Numbered from the stretch's first letter, positions 1 to 14,785 are shown. The stretch: DNA of 64,000 bases from Oryzias latipes (GCF_002234675.1 NC_019864.2:16323582-16387581), one strand, 5' to 3'. Notes: generated from the letters alone by a model not told the origin. Numbers and translations: made by a program.

Positions 1-2129
1 CTGTTCTCACTGGTCTATGTCAGCTGTGAGAATCCGCTCGTTTTCATGGGTTGGGAGAGGTTCAGAGTGCAGGTTTCTAGAGGAATGCTCCGAAAGGCAT
101 GATTGGATCAAAATACCACTTTGGGGTTTCTTTTCGTTAGGAATGAACATTATAATACACTTAAAAGCTCAAAAAAATGATTTTGCATGGTATTGGCCTT
201 TTAAGACTTTGACCTCACAGCTAAGTTGTAAGTTAATGTTGAGCTGAGTTTAAGAATATATAAAAAAAGTTTTGTTTTTACATAAGTGCACACATACTGT
301 ACGTACCCGACAAAACTGAAGAAAGACTTTCAGAACATCAGAACTATTTTCTACAAAGCTATATGTTGGTGTCCACTGTGACCAGTTCCACAAAGTCCAA
401 TGTATGGGTTGGACTTTTCAAGACCACCCTTCCTGTATAAACGATGCAACTCTAAAAAAAGAGTTTACAGCTTGTACAGTACAACAATGCAGTAAGGTGT
501 AGCAAAAACATCCTGAGCAGCCTATTTTGTGTTGGGACTTAATGACTCTGTTTTTGCTCCTAATCGATTTTCAGGGTTTAGTTAAAAGTGGACAAAACCC
601 TCACAAAGCTGGTGGCTTTTTGTGAAACAGCCCCATAAAGACGCAGCGCAGCAGACCATATAGATTTTCCACAGGGCTCAATTGTGTGAGAAGTTGTTGG
701 GCTTGCATTATTGACTTTCTCAGTATGGTGGAACAGGGGTAGTTAGGTGTCCTTCCTTAACTCTAATTATGGTGTCATAAACAGAAGACAGCATTAACAA
801 AAACACTCATAGCTTTAAAGTCACAAACAGGATTGAGAAAGCAAAAGATGGGAGGCAAATGGAAAGGAGAAGTCTAGCTATCAGTCACTCACAAGCTGCT
901 TTTGTGGTTGGTAACAAACATGAAAGGTGGTCAATAAATCAGCCAACAAGTCAACAGCCTGTAATAGAGACACAGGGAAGGATGGGAAACAGAGGTATTT
1001 GACCTGCGACGGCCTGTCATGTTTACGAGACGATGCTCGTGCATCATCCAGGAGAAAATGTCACTCTGTCATGTGCTTGTCTGCAAAAATCAATATCACA
1101 TAAATATGACACCATGCTGCTGCACGTCTTTAGGCCCCAGACATTTCCAATGAAAACAATAAGGAAAAAACAACACAGATGTACCTTTTGTCCTACTGTA
1201 TGACAACCTTTAAGGGCTTTGTGGAACCAAAACTTATTTTGAAAGGTCAAATACTGTGACTGGAACAGCAAAGATAAGTCTTCATTCAGAGTTGTGGAGT
1301 TGATTGACTTTGGTTCAGATGTATCAATTAGGAAAGCAGATCAATACCACATATGGTTTATGATGACAAAGCAAATAAAAAGTTGAGTGGACCAGATTCA
1401 AGGATACATTTGTTCACAACTATTTAATAATTGTAAATATTACCAGACTACGGAGAATTTCAAAAAAAAAAATTTGTTGAGTTCGGTTAGTTTAGTTTTT
1501 ATTTACACGTCTTTTTCCTCCTATGATTGCTTCCTTAGCATGTATAAATAAATAGTTTTCTTTTTTGTCGCTATTTGCAGTTTCGTGACATGTTTTGATT
1601 TTTTCTCTGTTCATTTTTGTTCAATTCTCAGTTCCAATCACATTTTCCCTGTTGTTGTTTTTTGCCTAAAATTTTAAAAGACAATATTCCACTGTACATT
1701 CGTCATTACCCTTAAAATAAATCACATTTGACTTTAGGAAGGATCAAGTTGATTTAGAGTTAAATTCAGATGCAATTTCTCAAATTTCAATGCTCAAAAA
1801 TCCCCCAATATGAAAGAAATAATGGTAATCAGAAAACGGCTTCAGTAGGAGAGCTTCACAAATGCAGAATGTTCTTGGACAAGTATCACAAGTGCTTGAT
1901 TCTAGTAGTTGGAAAGAGTGTCACAACTAGTTCTTTGGTATTTGTGGTGTATATTTTGTTAAAGGGTCAGTGTGGAGTATTTTTTTCCCTTTTGGAAATA
2001 AAATTAACTTCCAAAACCGCACTTTATCTAGTGGGGCAAAAATACAAATACCGGTGTAAAGTATATATATAACGGATGTAAATAAAATTATAATTAATTC
2101 CCCAAACTTCATTACAGTAGGCGAGGTAG
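1..2129. other. Gene-free AT-rich sequence
   Basis: No exon, element or conserved-looking island recognised. The short open frames have no homology I can name and no splice context. Confidence 0.55.
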
Positions 2130-2159
2130 GGGAGCAATAAGTTCAATATTCTCTGATTG

Positions 2160-2560
2160 TTAGCTAGCCTGGCAATAAGTCTGTCCAAAGAGGAATGTTT
2201 TAAACCTATCTTTGAATGTAGAAACTGTGTCGACCTCATTTACATGAGCTTGAAACTTATTCCACAAGTCAGGGGCTTGGTGGGTAAAGGTTCTACCTCC
2301 AACTGTACTTTTAGAAATTCTGGGAACCACATGCATTCCTGCATCCTTGGGATGCAACTCAACATTCTTTCTCTTCCTAACATGGTGAGGGGTGTTTTTA
2401 TACCAAAGAGTTCTATTTTGGCCTCAGCTGACCTCATGATATTCTCCCAGTTCTGCTCTGGATTATACAGATGGTTTCTGGCAAACTTTGGACGGGCCTG
2501 GACATGTGCTGGCTTACGCAGGGGGACCTCTGGGGAACTGCAGGAATTGTATCCATGACA
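2160..2560 (-). mobile_element. LINE remnant, end of a reverse transcriptase ORF
   Basis: The minus strand of 2160-2357 encodes GGRTFTHQAPDLWNKFQAHV and STFKDRFKTFLFG, the usual C-terminal motif of CR1/L2-clade fish LINEs (xxRxFxxxAPxLWNxLP...STFKxxLKTFLF). Sequence up to about 2560 looks like the same decayed element, with frameshifts. It is an old copy. Confidence 0.6.
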
Positions 2561-4040
2561 ATGTAGCGTGTGTTACTATAGTAACTTTTGCTACTGTGGT
2601 CCCAGCTGTCTTCAGGTCATTGACAAATTCCCCAGTGTAGTTCTGAGACGCTTCCTCACCACTCTCTAGATCATTTGTAACCCACCAGGTGAGATCTTGC
2701 ATGATGGAGCTCCATGTGTCACATCACTGATCTTGTATTTCTTCCATTTTCTAGTAATTGCTCTAAAAGTTGATCTTTTTTCACCAAGCTGCATGTCCAG
2801 TGTAGACTGGTTTATCCCAGTCTTGATCAGGTGTACAAGCTTGTCCCGGGTACGGTGGAGAGGTTGCAGTCTGACTGTTCAAGGTTCTTTTTACACAGAT
2901 AACTAGGTGTCAATATTACAGGTAACAAGTGGAAAATAAAATAATTTCTTAAAGAAGAAGTAACAAAATCAGATGCTAAATCAGAATTTCTTTTGTTGTT
3001 TTTGTGTGCACAATGCAATGACGATGCTCTCAATGTATTTAGAACAAAAAAAAGGAATCAGTGACTGAAAAATATTTTTTTCAAATATTTTGCTTTGGCT
3101 TTTACACAGCACATTAAGAATGACATTGTTATGGATTCAGAGAATTGAATTCTTTTAGGAATTTTGGAAGAGCAGAAAATGATTCTAAATCAGTTCCTTC
3201 AAAGATGGATAATCTGTGTTAACATCACCTGGATGAATTTTCATAGATTGTCTTGGATTAATTCTCAAAGGCTTCTTTCTGTTGTAAAAATAGTTTGCTG
3301 ATCTTTTTTTTCTTTTTTTTGCCAAAGGTATTAAAGTAATTGGTATATCCTTACAAAATGAACAGCAGAAAAAATATCACTTACTTAAGCAGAAAGGTTA
3401 TCAAGTAAAGTAAATTCTTTTGCCCTTATTCACTAAAATAAAACGCTATTAGGATGTTTTCTGAATTTCCATCTTGTATAAAAAGTGGAACATCTCTTCC
3501 ATTGATGGTGTTCGCGTGAAAAAAAATAAATAATATGAAGGCCACAGTAAAGCCATTTTGATATTCCACAGTGAGAGGCAATAAAATGTAATTACAACCT
3601 GTTTTACCATTAACTTCAAGAGAGTTGCAACAGCCAAAGCAATTCCATGCTGCTTGTAAAAACACAATCCAACACAAAGGAGAGGCAGAGTCATGGTTGA
3701 GTGGCAGAGAGCGTGAGCAAGGCAGTGATGGCCCTCCACGGACCAACCGTTCACTGGACCACACACAAACACCCCTAAACCTAAACTGGACAAATCTATG
3801 TCAGACACATACTAGATAAATATTTATATGCAATAAACTGTATCAATAAGTCCCCCGGGGGTGGGAAGCTATTCCACAGCATGTCAATAACTGATTTCAC
3901 CTGCAGATGATCATTTTTCTCTCGATAGTGGAGCTTGATATGACGTCGATACGTGCTGTCACAGTTCATTCTGGCTGTAGCGGCCTGAAAGAGCGTCAGT
4001 GAGAGGATGTGGCACGCTTCTATTCAGCTCCATTGATTGG
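2561..4040. other. Gene-free sequence
   Basis: No gene recognised. Open frames of about 110 codons on the minus strand (3426-3808) have no recognisable domain and end at random stops. Confidence 0.45.
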
Positions 4041-4077
4041 GAAAGCTGTGTTTTGTGTGTGTATGTGTGTGTGTGTG
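4041..4077 (+). repeat. TG microsatellite
   Basis: Interrupted (TG)n run followed by a short G run. Confidence 0.85.
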
Positions 4078-4810
4078 GGGGGAGGTCCAACATTGGAAGC
4101 TGTATTAACCTGAAGGGAGACGGTGGAAGGTCTGCGGCTCCATTTGACCACAGTGTTAAGAGGGGACACAAGGGAGTCAAGCCTTTTAATTGTCTCACTG
4201 AGGCGATGCTGCTTGCGAGTAGCCATGAGACACAGGCAGCGAAAGGGTGTGGGGGGGTCGCAGGAATGGGTTTATGGGTCTGAAATGGCAACAGTGATAC
4301 GATGAACATACACAATCGGTCAAGATAAAGATCTCACCCTTGGCGGCATGAAAGGGGGAAGTGAGAAGCGCTCAGAAAAAATCAATACGGAACCGCTCAT
4401 TTTGGAGGGACATGTGTGTCACAGTCAATAGGAGTTAATAGGCTGGGTTGTTCAGTGAAGACAGGCGGCTTAGGAAAGCAGCTCACTCTGACAGCTTAAT
4501 ACATACTGAATGGCAAGCTGGCTGCCTGCAACAGTCACTATGGACACATCAAGGTTGGAATGGAACCTGATGGGCGCAGGCAAAAGTTAATTATAGAATA
4601 GAGCAGAAGGTCTTACACACAGAAGCACAGACTTACTCATCCAGTAATCAGAACAGACAGGTGCAACTGACCCTCAGTTCATGCTGCACATGCTCACCAG
4701 TTATCAAAAGTGACTCTAATGTGAACTGGATCACCCAGTGAAGAAGTTTGCTAAAAGTTTCTTTTAGGGAAAAATGCACCCCCTTTTTTTCTTTAGAACC
4801 CTTGTGTAGC

Positions 4811-5412
4811 TTTAAAGTCACCCTCTAACCATCTTTTCATCTATTATCAAAACGTTCCTAGTGGTCTTTTAATTATGAATATGCCATTTTTTGACAGAAT
4901 AAAAAAGAAAAGTGTTGTTTTCTAGGACATAGTTTCTGCAGAGCGGTTCATAGAAATTCACCTCTGAGTTGTGAGAAGGACTGTTGGTGTGGAATAAGCC
5001 TGTCTCCATTTCCCGTCATCCAATTGTTTAAATTCTCTCTCACTAGCTTACACAACCTCAACCTTAATGATACAACAACAATGGCGAGCAATATTGGGGC
5101 TATCCAACTAAACAGCTCAGAGACAGATTCCAGGTCAGACGGGGAAAATTAAGACTTGAATGGATCTAGTCATCTACAAGTGGATGCGTCAGAATGGACT
5201 CAAGCAGAGAGCTTGTGGTTTGTACCTACGAGCTTTTTCAACAATGCATTTACATTTGTTTCTGCTCCTGATTCACAATGATTTGAATAAAGAAGTAGTC
5301 AGAAATGCATTTTTAAGCTTAATTTTCCTTATGTCGTCTATCATGAGACAAATACCACATGAACATGTTAAAAACACCCAAAACATAATTTTCCTCTGAG
5401 TGGGTCTTTAAA
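4811..5412 (+). mobile_element. Non-autonomous DNA transposon, copy A
   Basis: It starts TTTAAAGTCACCCTC and ends with the near-inverse GAGTGGGTCTTTAAA. The inside matches, on the opposite strand, the element at about 23330-23900. The match includes the words GGACATAGTTTCTGCAGAGC and a short coding start MASNIGAIQ. These ends and this short peptide start occur in repeat families I have seen in fish genomes; I cannot name the superfamily with confidence. Confidence 0.65.
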
Positions 5413-8384
5413 TTAAAAAGCAATCCTTAAAATTTTGAATGAACTCACTGTGGCATCATTATAAATATTTTTAAACAAAGCAACTGTTTTTTTGAACAAG
5501 TTTTTGTTTGTGCAGCAATGCCACTGAGACATCTTATAGTAAAACAATAAATAAATGGATGTCCCTAAAAAGTCTCAATGCCTTTCCATAGCTTTGTGTG
5601 CATTTCTTTCCCCTTCAACATAGACTTTCTATTCAATGATTTCTCCCCAACAACTTCCTCCCTGTCCCTGCCAAGATTGTGGCACAGGAGCTCGTTCTCC
5701 CCATGATTATGTCTTTCCTTAAAAATAAAAGAAGTCGTTTTTCTCCACGACATGGCAAATAACTTCCAGCTTGAAGCATGTTTAGATTCATTTATTGTCA
5801 TTTGCATAGCTTTCACTGGTACACAAAACTGGTTAAAAATGGTTAAAATGGTTACTGACTGGAACCAGGTCAGTTCACCAGCTTTGTTTCTTGTATTTCT
5901 TCTCTCCAATGTAAAATAGTTCAAGATTAAAACAGAAATAAACCTGATTCAAGAATTGTTCATGACAACAGCTCGAGGGTTTGAGTCTTAATGTTAATGT
6001 TGTACAGTTGGTAATGAAACAAAGTCAAATCTCCAACTTATTAGTTGTGTTCCAGCAACCATTAGGATTAATTGTCCCGACTGTTTCTTTTTTTTTTAAT
6101 AAATAGCCAGGTTCATTCAAGAGGATGACAATTACAGATTAAAAAAAAAACTAGATTGAAATGGACATTAAAAAAATCTTTAGGTCATATGACCTCATTC
6201 TCCATCCATCCTGTTATAGTCAATGGCCCCCACATAACACGTCTGAAATGACTAACTGAACTGGAATCCATTGGATTCTTGCTTTGTTCTCAGTGCCACA
6301 AGACAGCTTTAGTTGTGAACTGGTGCTTCATAAATAAGCTGAAGTGAGCTAAATGCTTATACTTTAATTCCCCTCATTCAAGGTAACACAACACACCTTG
6401 TTGAGGAGATTCTTGGGCTCAGCAGGGAGGACAAAGGCAACAGATAAAGGCCAAATCTAACATGTATCCTGGCACATTGAATGTTTCCCAAGTGCTTCAA
6501 TTAATCAGCAGTTGCCAAACTCACAGCTCAGGTTAATTGGATTGGATGCTGTGTGTGAGAAGGACCTTGTGGCAAAACAAACCAAAACACATTTTCCAGC
6601 CATTTATAACACATTTTGTGGAACAAAAGAAAAAAGGCTGATGATAGCTTAATTAAAGAGGGTCTCTAGGTCATACTGTTTGGTGTCATAAAGAACGACT
6701 TTTCTCTTAATTAGTACCCATTAAAAGCTAATTTTGATGAGTATAATGTTTTAATTTTACCCCAGTAATTATTAGTTAATTACAAGTATACAGCAGGGTT
6801 CTGTTATCTATTTCACTTATTTGACAATTGACAGGAAAAGTGCATCTGATTTATTAATTATGGCAACCTATTAATTCTGGGTTATTTATATTTAAAACTA
6901 GCTTATAAAACCTAGACTGAAGCAAAATTAGGATATTAATTGTGAAAAATTCAGAAAACTCAGATTCAGTTTTATTGTTTCTTAACGGTTAGAACTCGGG
7001 GAAGAAAAGGCACAGCAATCACTGTGCAGTGAGAAAGAGTGAGAGGAGAAGCAAAAAGGGTTTTGGCTCCAATTGACATTTCAATAAGTGGAACAGAGCG
7101 TTAGCAATCCATTCTCAACTTTTCTGAAACAATTATTGAGATGGTACCTCCAGGCAATGTGTGTTCCTGGTCCCCGGAGTGCTGCTGGCTGAAACAGTAA
7201 TTGACTAAATTGTGGAACACATTGGGGCCATTTACAAATTTGCCAAAAATGAATCGTTTAAAATGAAATGAGGGTGACTCTCAAATTAGCAAGGAGTATG
7301 ATTGAGATGTGGCTCTGGGAATTAAAGAACACGATGTGGAGCTCTGCAGAAAGGAGCATCTGTGAACAGTCCAGTGTTACTCACCATCCTGCTCTGACTC
7401 ATATTTAAATATTACTGTGCTTTAACAGACCCACACTTATGTGAAACAATTCATGTGCAAATGTCAGAGTTACAGTTAACCTCACAACAGACAGACGGAC
7501 AGACAGACAGGTAAAAATTAGCAGGACAGTTTGATATTTTTAGATATCTGCACAGTGGCACGTGTATCAGTTGAGTGATTGACACCACAATAAAAAAAAA
7601 CAAAAAAAAAAAGCAAATCAAACAAAAGCTGCTGAGCTGTAACACTCAGGCAAACATCTGTAGAGGAGCCTAACATTCAACCATGCAGGACATTATTTTT
7701 GATTTCCTTTGTGAGCCCATAAAACACTTTCTTAGTTCAAAATAATATTTTTTCTAAGAGTGGCGTGATAAATCATTCCACATAAATCTCATTGGTTTAA
7801 ACATATTGTGCTCCAAGGTGTTTGGGAAAGTGATCTTAGCTACATTTTACAAGGTGTACTCATTTCAGGAAAACACCAGCAAATTACACTGACTGGTAAA
7901 GGCCTGACAGCTGTGATTGATGCCGGCACAGACTCTGTGTTGATTGTTGCCTGTTGTGCCGTTCCTGTGGCTTCTAGAAGCCACTGCTTCCATCTCACCC
8001 GGGCTAAGCTCTTCCAACCAGGGATGAGTAATTATTAAGTTCATTAGCTACGCATGTGGCTCTGAGAGTTATTATAGCATGATTTATCAGGAACCCTCTG
8101 CACTACTTTTGGGAAAATTTGCTCTCTCAGTCATTAAAAGGATGCTGCCATCAGCGTCTCTTTAAAAAACTTAGCAGGTGAATCATTTCTGATGTTCAAT
8201 TTCTAGTATCAAATAAAATTTACATAAGTAACTCTTTGTGAAAATAGTACTTCTAGGAGTACTTCTACTGGACCATACTTTTACATTAACTTGAGTTCAT
8301 TCATGATAACAATACACTGTAATTGACGGCATTCATCTAGTTACTTGTTTTATAACATTTGAACCATTTATTTTTTTCACAAGA
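5413..8384. other. Gene-free sequence with possible conserved regulatory islands
   Basis: No exon found. Stretches near 6370-6560, 6650-6800 and 7070-7380 are dense in TTAATTA, TAATTG and related homeodomain-type words with low repeat content, which suggests conserved non-coding elements. A GACA-type simple repeat lies at 7489-7512. Confidence 0.35.
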
Positions 8385-8835
8385 ACAGACAGCTGCTTCC
8401 AACTGCAGCAGGTTTACTAGCTCAGCTAAAAGTCCACAAAGCTAAATCAGGGTCAGGCAGGCAGGGGTCAATCACAAGCATGAGAGCATTAGAGCATGAG
8501 AAAAGTAACACTGGTAATCCGGATCCAGGCAATAGTCAGGGCAGGCGGCAGGTAAATGGAGTCAAGGGCAAAACAGGATCAGGAAACAGAAGCTCAGACG
8601 CAGGTATAATGCTCGGTGCTGCAGGCAGGGTGGCACAGACAATACTTTGCACTGAGCTTCACTCGGTGCAGTGTTTAAATATGCTGTGGTTGGTTGAATG
8701 AATGAGAGTCAGGTGTGTGACATCCAGGATGTGTGTGCTGGGGTTGCTGGGAGATGTAGTGTGGTTAGAACTCTGGGGGTGGTTCCTGCTGGTCACCAGA
8801 GGGGGAGACAGAGCTCTGACTTCTGACATTTTTCA
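8385..8835. mobile_element. LTR-retrotransposon-like fragment
   Basis: It has the purine-rich GGCAGGCAGG/GGTCAGGCAGG composition followed by GGGGTTGCTGGGAGATGTAG and a GGTCACCAGAGGGGGAGACAG ending. This succession is common at the edges of fish Gypsy-type LTR copies. No gag or pol frame is present, so this is a fragment or solo LTR region. Confidence 0.45.
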
Positions 8836-11800
8836 AGAAATGCACAATAATATTTGCACAATATTGCTAATGACAGAAAATTCTATTAAAAAGCTTCTGT
8901 TAACGTCTTGGAGGCAAGAAATATTTAATAATGAAAAGCAATGGTTGAGATATTGTATAAAGTCTGTTGGTCTTCAACAAGCTTAGTAGATTTTTAAAAT
9001 TTATTTTTCATTCTACAGATCAGCGCAGACCAGTGGAAATATACTGTAAAAAGACATTGTCCAGTTTTGTTAATATAAATTTAATTTCTAATGTTATTGT
9101 CTGAAAATAGAGAATTTTAATTTCTACTTTATTATCACCTCAAATCTCCAACTTGAAACAGTCAAAGCCGTGCTACCATGGTTCCTCTCCAGAGTTTCAT
9201 TATGTTCAAACTAAAAAAATACTCTTAATTAAATTTGTTGCCATCTTAACTGACCTAAAAGACTGATCAATGTTTGACAAACTGGACTAAATCAGAAAGG
9301 ACTAAAAGCCGGAGCTGTTTGTGTTTTCTTCTTTTTCATTTTATCATAGTTTTAAAATGACATTTGTTGAAAATGTGCTATAAAAAAAATAATAGATAGA
9401 ACTTCCCTTTTATACATTTGCCCAAAAGTTTTAAAGATAACTAAATCCTCTCTATTCCAAACCAAACAAAAAACTTTCCATCCCAGATCAAATTTTAGAA
9501 GGATTTCTTCAATGAGACATTTCCAATAAAAGTGTAAACTGAAAGAGCCATTGACAGTTTTATGCAACCTCCAAGTAATTATTCTTTAATAAGAAAATTG
9601 TTACTTATTGATCGGCACTTTGTATAAAGCCTTGGAGCTATTCTCCAATCACAACAGCTGTCAAAACCGTGAAATACACTCTGTTCCTGTGTGATTTGAT
9701 GGCGCACTGATTCTCTTTACTGGCACATTTCCAATGTTAATTACCTACAACAGAACATCATCTTCCTCCAAAGAGTTTTGCACAGGCCAGTAGTGTCCCA
9801 CCAGAGGACAGTGGGGGGTAAGAGAGATGGGTTGAAAGCAGAGACACCGTGCTCTGTCTGTCGAGAGCTTCTGTTGAATCTGTGCATCACTGAGTCTGGC
9901 CATTAGGCAGCATGATGGGCTTTTCTTTTCCAGACCATTTCCTTTGGTCAAAATGGCATAAAAACACCATTTTGGTTCAATAGCGGAGACTTCAACTGAA
10001 TAATCACAAGGGTGAAACTGTAACTATTACAGAGGCACCTCTGGGATAACCATATATAACTGGGGTGTCAAAAACAGTGTAGGGTTTCTGGAGGGCAAAG
10101 TGTTTAAAGTGTACGCTGTTGGCTTTTGCTCCAACATCTGCTTTTAATTACTCAATTAGCGCAATCATTTACTCTCTTTGACATTCATCCAAATGGCAAA
10201 TCATAGCCGGAAGTTGTTCTGTTTAAGCAGAGCGTTAAGAGGAGTCGTGAAAAATGCATGCACAACATTGTATATGGATACTTAACTAATTGAACCAATT
10301 AAACAGAGGGAACTGGTTTGAGTGAGAACGATGGCGGCGGTGCCCTCCAGGAAGAGGCTTTGACACTTCTGATCTACAGCCTCCCCTCTCCCTATTCACA
10401 AACTCTAGCCTGAGGTCATAATTCAGCAGACAAAAGGGATTTTTTTTTTTACTTCAGTCACACAGCAACAATAAGGCACAAAAAAATTAAAAGCCATGCA
10501 GATCGAGGGGTGAATAAATCATTTGAAGGGTCTCGAAAATAAAAGTAAATCCTGAACCTTGAGAAAACGGACTTAGTAGTCAGAATATTGAGCTTGCTCT
10601 TAAAAAATGTGAGCTTTATCTCTAACTAATTGTCTAAATCTCCACAGGATGCCATCCTTGTGGCTGTAAAAGTCAGACAGGCCCATTTTTTAAAAACTTA
10701 GCTTTTGTGTTTTGTTTACAACTATGGACGAAGTCAAGAACTCCCTGAAATGTGAATAAATGTCAACACAGACACAAACAGACCAAACTGAGGGTTAAAT
10801 GGCTTTCTGCACAGTTTAAGATGAGCCACTTTACCCTTTTGCCAAAGTTAAACCAATGCACCCCCCCCCCTACATCACAAATAAAAGAATGATTGTACCC
10901 CTACGGTGGTGATTTTCTGCATGCTATGGATGCATAAATAAACATAGGCATAAATACACAGAGGACACTGACTGAGACTTGCTAGCCAAGTGGGGCAGCT
11001 GTTATTAAAAGGGCTATTTATCACTGTCACCCCTCTCAGGTTCCATCCTTCTCTGCCCTCGAGCGATGTCAGTAGGCCGCACAGGAACAATGTGGCTCAT
11101 CCAAGCAAATCTACAACCTCTACGGCGCACAGAAATACACTTGGTAAATACGAACAGCTCCAGATGCTTTTGATATGTATATTTCATGCACATTAGATTG
11201 GCATTCATGTTTGATGACTTAGCTGGAAACAAAAACCTTTCGATTTCCAGCAAATGTCTACAACGCAGCTACGCAGCACACGCCGTTCATTTTCTGCTCT
11301 GTTACTTTATTGATCTCGCCCACAGTTATCCACTTTTCTGAAACACTGCATTAAGTGAATTCCCCCTTTGCTGGACAATAAGTACAGAGGGTTGGCTAAG
11401 TCGTGCTATTCCTCAGCCTAAGGGGACAGACTACTTCTCCCGCTCCCTCATCATCATTAGCAGGTCCAGATAAAACACACACCTCAATTAGTCCGCCTTG
11501 ACTACATGAAGCCTGTCAAGTGAGGCTCCTGACAGTCAGCCACGGCGGCGTCTTCCATGTGCAAACTAAAGGCCAACATCACAGTTTTACAGAAGCGTAC
11601 CCAAAGATTCAGTCCTTCTGCTGAAGAAAAGGTCCATCCATTCATCCATCCATCTTCTGTACCTGCATAGTCCCATGCAGGGTCACGGGGAAACGCTTGA
11701 GCAGATTCAAGCTTCTTCAGTTTGTCTGTCGCAGGGCAGTAACAAACAAAAAAGTCATATCGAAAATATCATTACAGTCTAACAAAAAATTTGACATTTT

Positions 11801-14507
11801 TCCTGTTTTGATGTTAATACATATCACCAGTTTTGACACAATCATATTTTCATTTTCAAATATCCACTTTTCTTTACTTTCATTTAACCGGAAAAGTAAA
11901 CATTTCCAATTGTAGATCCCAAAAAGTCATATTTTTTAGTTTTGACATAAAATCTATACCAGTCAAATTAAACTAATTTATATTTCCCATCCTACCCTTA
12001 CTTTCCTGCTTTGTCAAAATTTCTGACTTCATATCGAGCCGTTTTGTTACCTCTGAAGTCTGTCTAACACTGTGCACACCTCCTTTCATGTAGGAATCCA
12101 CTCACGATTAATGAAGTGCTTACTTAACCAATTTAAACCCTTAATTCCTATTAATTCAACATAATGGGCTCCTTCTCCAACAGAATTAACAACATTCTAG
12201 CCGAAATAACCCTCCAAAAGTCTCGGAGGGGCAGAAAGAGTCAACCCAGCAAATTCCATATTCTTTGATAAATATGTAACAGTATGTATATCACTGCTAA
12301 AATGCATAACCCTCATGTAAGACCCCTATCAAGTCTGCTTTACACCTGTATTACATTTCTTCCTCAATCAGCAGCTTTTCTGAGACGCCGGCCTCCCACG
12401 AGGAGCAAAAACCATTACAAGGCAGCGCAGCTCATTTGCAGAGAGATTGGAGATCACGCTGCGTCGAAAAAGCATGTGAAACATTTCTCTGAACAAAATT
12501 GATTTATTCCATTTCTGTGTTTGTATGCAGCATCGGTGCCAAAGTATTTAATGTAAATCTCCAATTTAGCGTCGGGCCGCTGTGTAGGTTGCTGCTTGTT
12601 GTGACCGAGTAAGAAGCAGGCTGATCAAATAATGAGAGGCAGGCTGTCAGGTGCAAAATTACAATATATGCAGCGTTTTGCCATTCATGATACACAACCA
12701 TTAAGTCAAAAAAGTAAAAAAATATAACCAAATACGTCAAGACGCTGTGTGATATGTGAATAAAATCAGGACACAGAGATTTAGAAATAAGTCAACAATA
12801 AATTCATATTAATTCCCCAAAAAATGCTAAAACTATGGGTATCGTTTTATTTGCATGCATTTACTTGACCTCTTAAAAAACAACAAAAATTGGAAACCAC
12901 ACTAGTTTAAATTACTTGCTAATCATTTCTTCCTATTTTGTTTACAATTTAGGCAATATGTTAATAAATGAGTTGCAATACAGTAAGTCTGTAATGAGGA
13001 AAAATACATTTAGTGGAACAAATTGCACCAACAAAAACAAAAAACTGTGCAGAGTTGTGTTTTTCTAGACTTACTGATGCTGCTTGTTTAAACCACTGAG
13101 ACGCTATGACATTTTTCCTTTTGGTGAGACACAAGGCATAAACAAATAAATAAATATTTCAGTATATTTTCAATTTTGACTGAAGAAAAACAGATCAAGC
13201 AGAGCCTGTGGCTAGGGGAGCCTGACTGGATGTTGGTGGGGGGTAAAAGACAGCCTTGGGGGGGTTGTGTGGAGGGTGTCTGTTTTTTAATGAGCTGAAA
13301 CTTTAAATACTGCATAATACATAATAAAAATGAATAGTTCATTTCACCCTCCTAAACAAAACTATTAAACTCCATCCTTCTTTTAATGTCAACAGGGTGA
13401 AGTGTGAATGGAGGGACCGGCTTTGGCAGCATTTCCAGGAAACTGAGAAGGAAAACAATGGAGTAAAATGGAATGTAGAGGCTTAAGACAACTCAAATAA
13501 AGGTATATGCAAAGATGGTGGTATATTTAAATTTAAGCACAACTTAGGCGGGTTAATCAATCCTGAAGAGTAGTATATTTTTTAATATCTTCAAGATTAA
13601 TCTCTGCTGCAAGTGTCTTTGAACAAGAAAAGAAAGATCTGGCGGATGGATGTTTCAGTCACAAAGAAAGTAAAATAAGACGTAAAATCAAAACAGATTT
13701 CAAAAGCTGGGATTCACAACCACAAAATCTTAAACATTTCCTCTTGACACCAAAAATGGATAAGTAAAATGTTAAACTTTTAATAAACATTAAAAGGGGA
13801 CAATCCACTCAAAGCTGATCGACATGTCCACCACCAAGGACATGCTTTGTGAAATGTAATGAGTTTGTGTTTGAGTTTTAATCTTTTAATTCCAAAGGTG
13901 CCATCTCACATTCAATACGGTGACAACATTGGCTGACACTTCCGCATCAAGATGTAATTCCAGCGTGATCCTTAAAGGGATGTGAGTGATGGCTCAGATA
14001 CCCCCGCTGCTCGCGGAGCAAACGCAGAGACGAGGCTGGTGGCCGATCCACAGGCTTCGCGATGATAGCCTCGCTGGCAGTAGCTGCAGGGGCTTTTTTC
14101 CCACCATAATTGTTTCTGCCAAGCCATATATCTATATGACAGAGAAAATACCAGCGCAATTTGCCTATTAAATTATTTATTCACAGAGTGGCTCCATCAG
14201 TGAATCAAGGACATAAACTCGGTTTGTTCTCTTTTCTTTTTTTTTGTGGTCTCTGACTAGCAATTTCCCTGCTGAACCCTATCAACTACTTCACAACAAC
14301 ACTGCACTCAATATTAACAATTGTTTGCTTTACTTACCTAAACTCTAAGCAGTTCAAGTATTTAAAGATTCCACCTTGACAAAACTTATTACCATCTCCT
14401 GAATGCAATTAAAAAGGTGCCAAGCTAACATTAATTGTTCGCCTATTACCGCATTAGACACTGTGGGTAATTTAGACACTTTAATATGGGAGGAGACCAT
14501 TAAAAAC
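8836..14507. other. Gene-free sequence with possible conserved regulatory islands
   Basis: No MAP2K5 or other exon recognised. Islands with moderate GC and few simple repeats lie around 9600-10400, 11250-11590, 12040-12640 and 13840-14220. The 11640-11690 stretch (CATCCATCCATCTTCTGTAC) resembles the tail of common fish repeats. Confidence 0.35.
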
Positions 14508-14785
14508 GGGGCGGCCGTGGTGCAGCGGTAGGGCGGTCGACCCATGATCATAATATTGCAGGTTCGATTCCCGCCTTGCACGCCCATGAGTCGAAGTGTC
14601 CTTGGGCAAGACACTGAACCCCACCTTGCCTCTGGTGGTAGGCAGGCGCCTGTGTTTGGCAGCGGAGCCGCCATCAGTGTATGAATGTGTGTGTGAATGT
14701 GTGTGTGACTGGGTGAATGGGTCTGTGACTGTAAAGCGCTTTGTCCTTGTAGGAAGAAAGGCGCTATACAAGTATACGCCATTTT
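14508..14785 (+). mobile_element. tRNA-derived SINE (V-SINE-like), full length
   Basis: The head has pol III box A (TGGTGCAGCGG) and box B (GGTTCGATTCC). A core with CCTTGGGCAAGACACTGAAC and a LINE-like tail with GTAAAGCGCTTTG and GGCGCTATACAAGTA follow. A second copy lies at 48713-48977. Possible short flanking repeat TTAAAAA. Confidence 0.88.

Noticed and set aside
3426..3808. Overlapping minus-strand frames of 112-119 codons
   Set aside because: Two frames of similar length overlap, neither with a recognisable domain; consistent with chance.
14508..14580. tRNA gene suggested by box A and box B
   Set aside because: The boxes belong to a SINE head followed by the SINE core and tail; no cloverleaf is expected.
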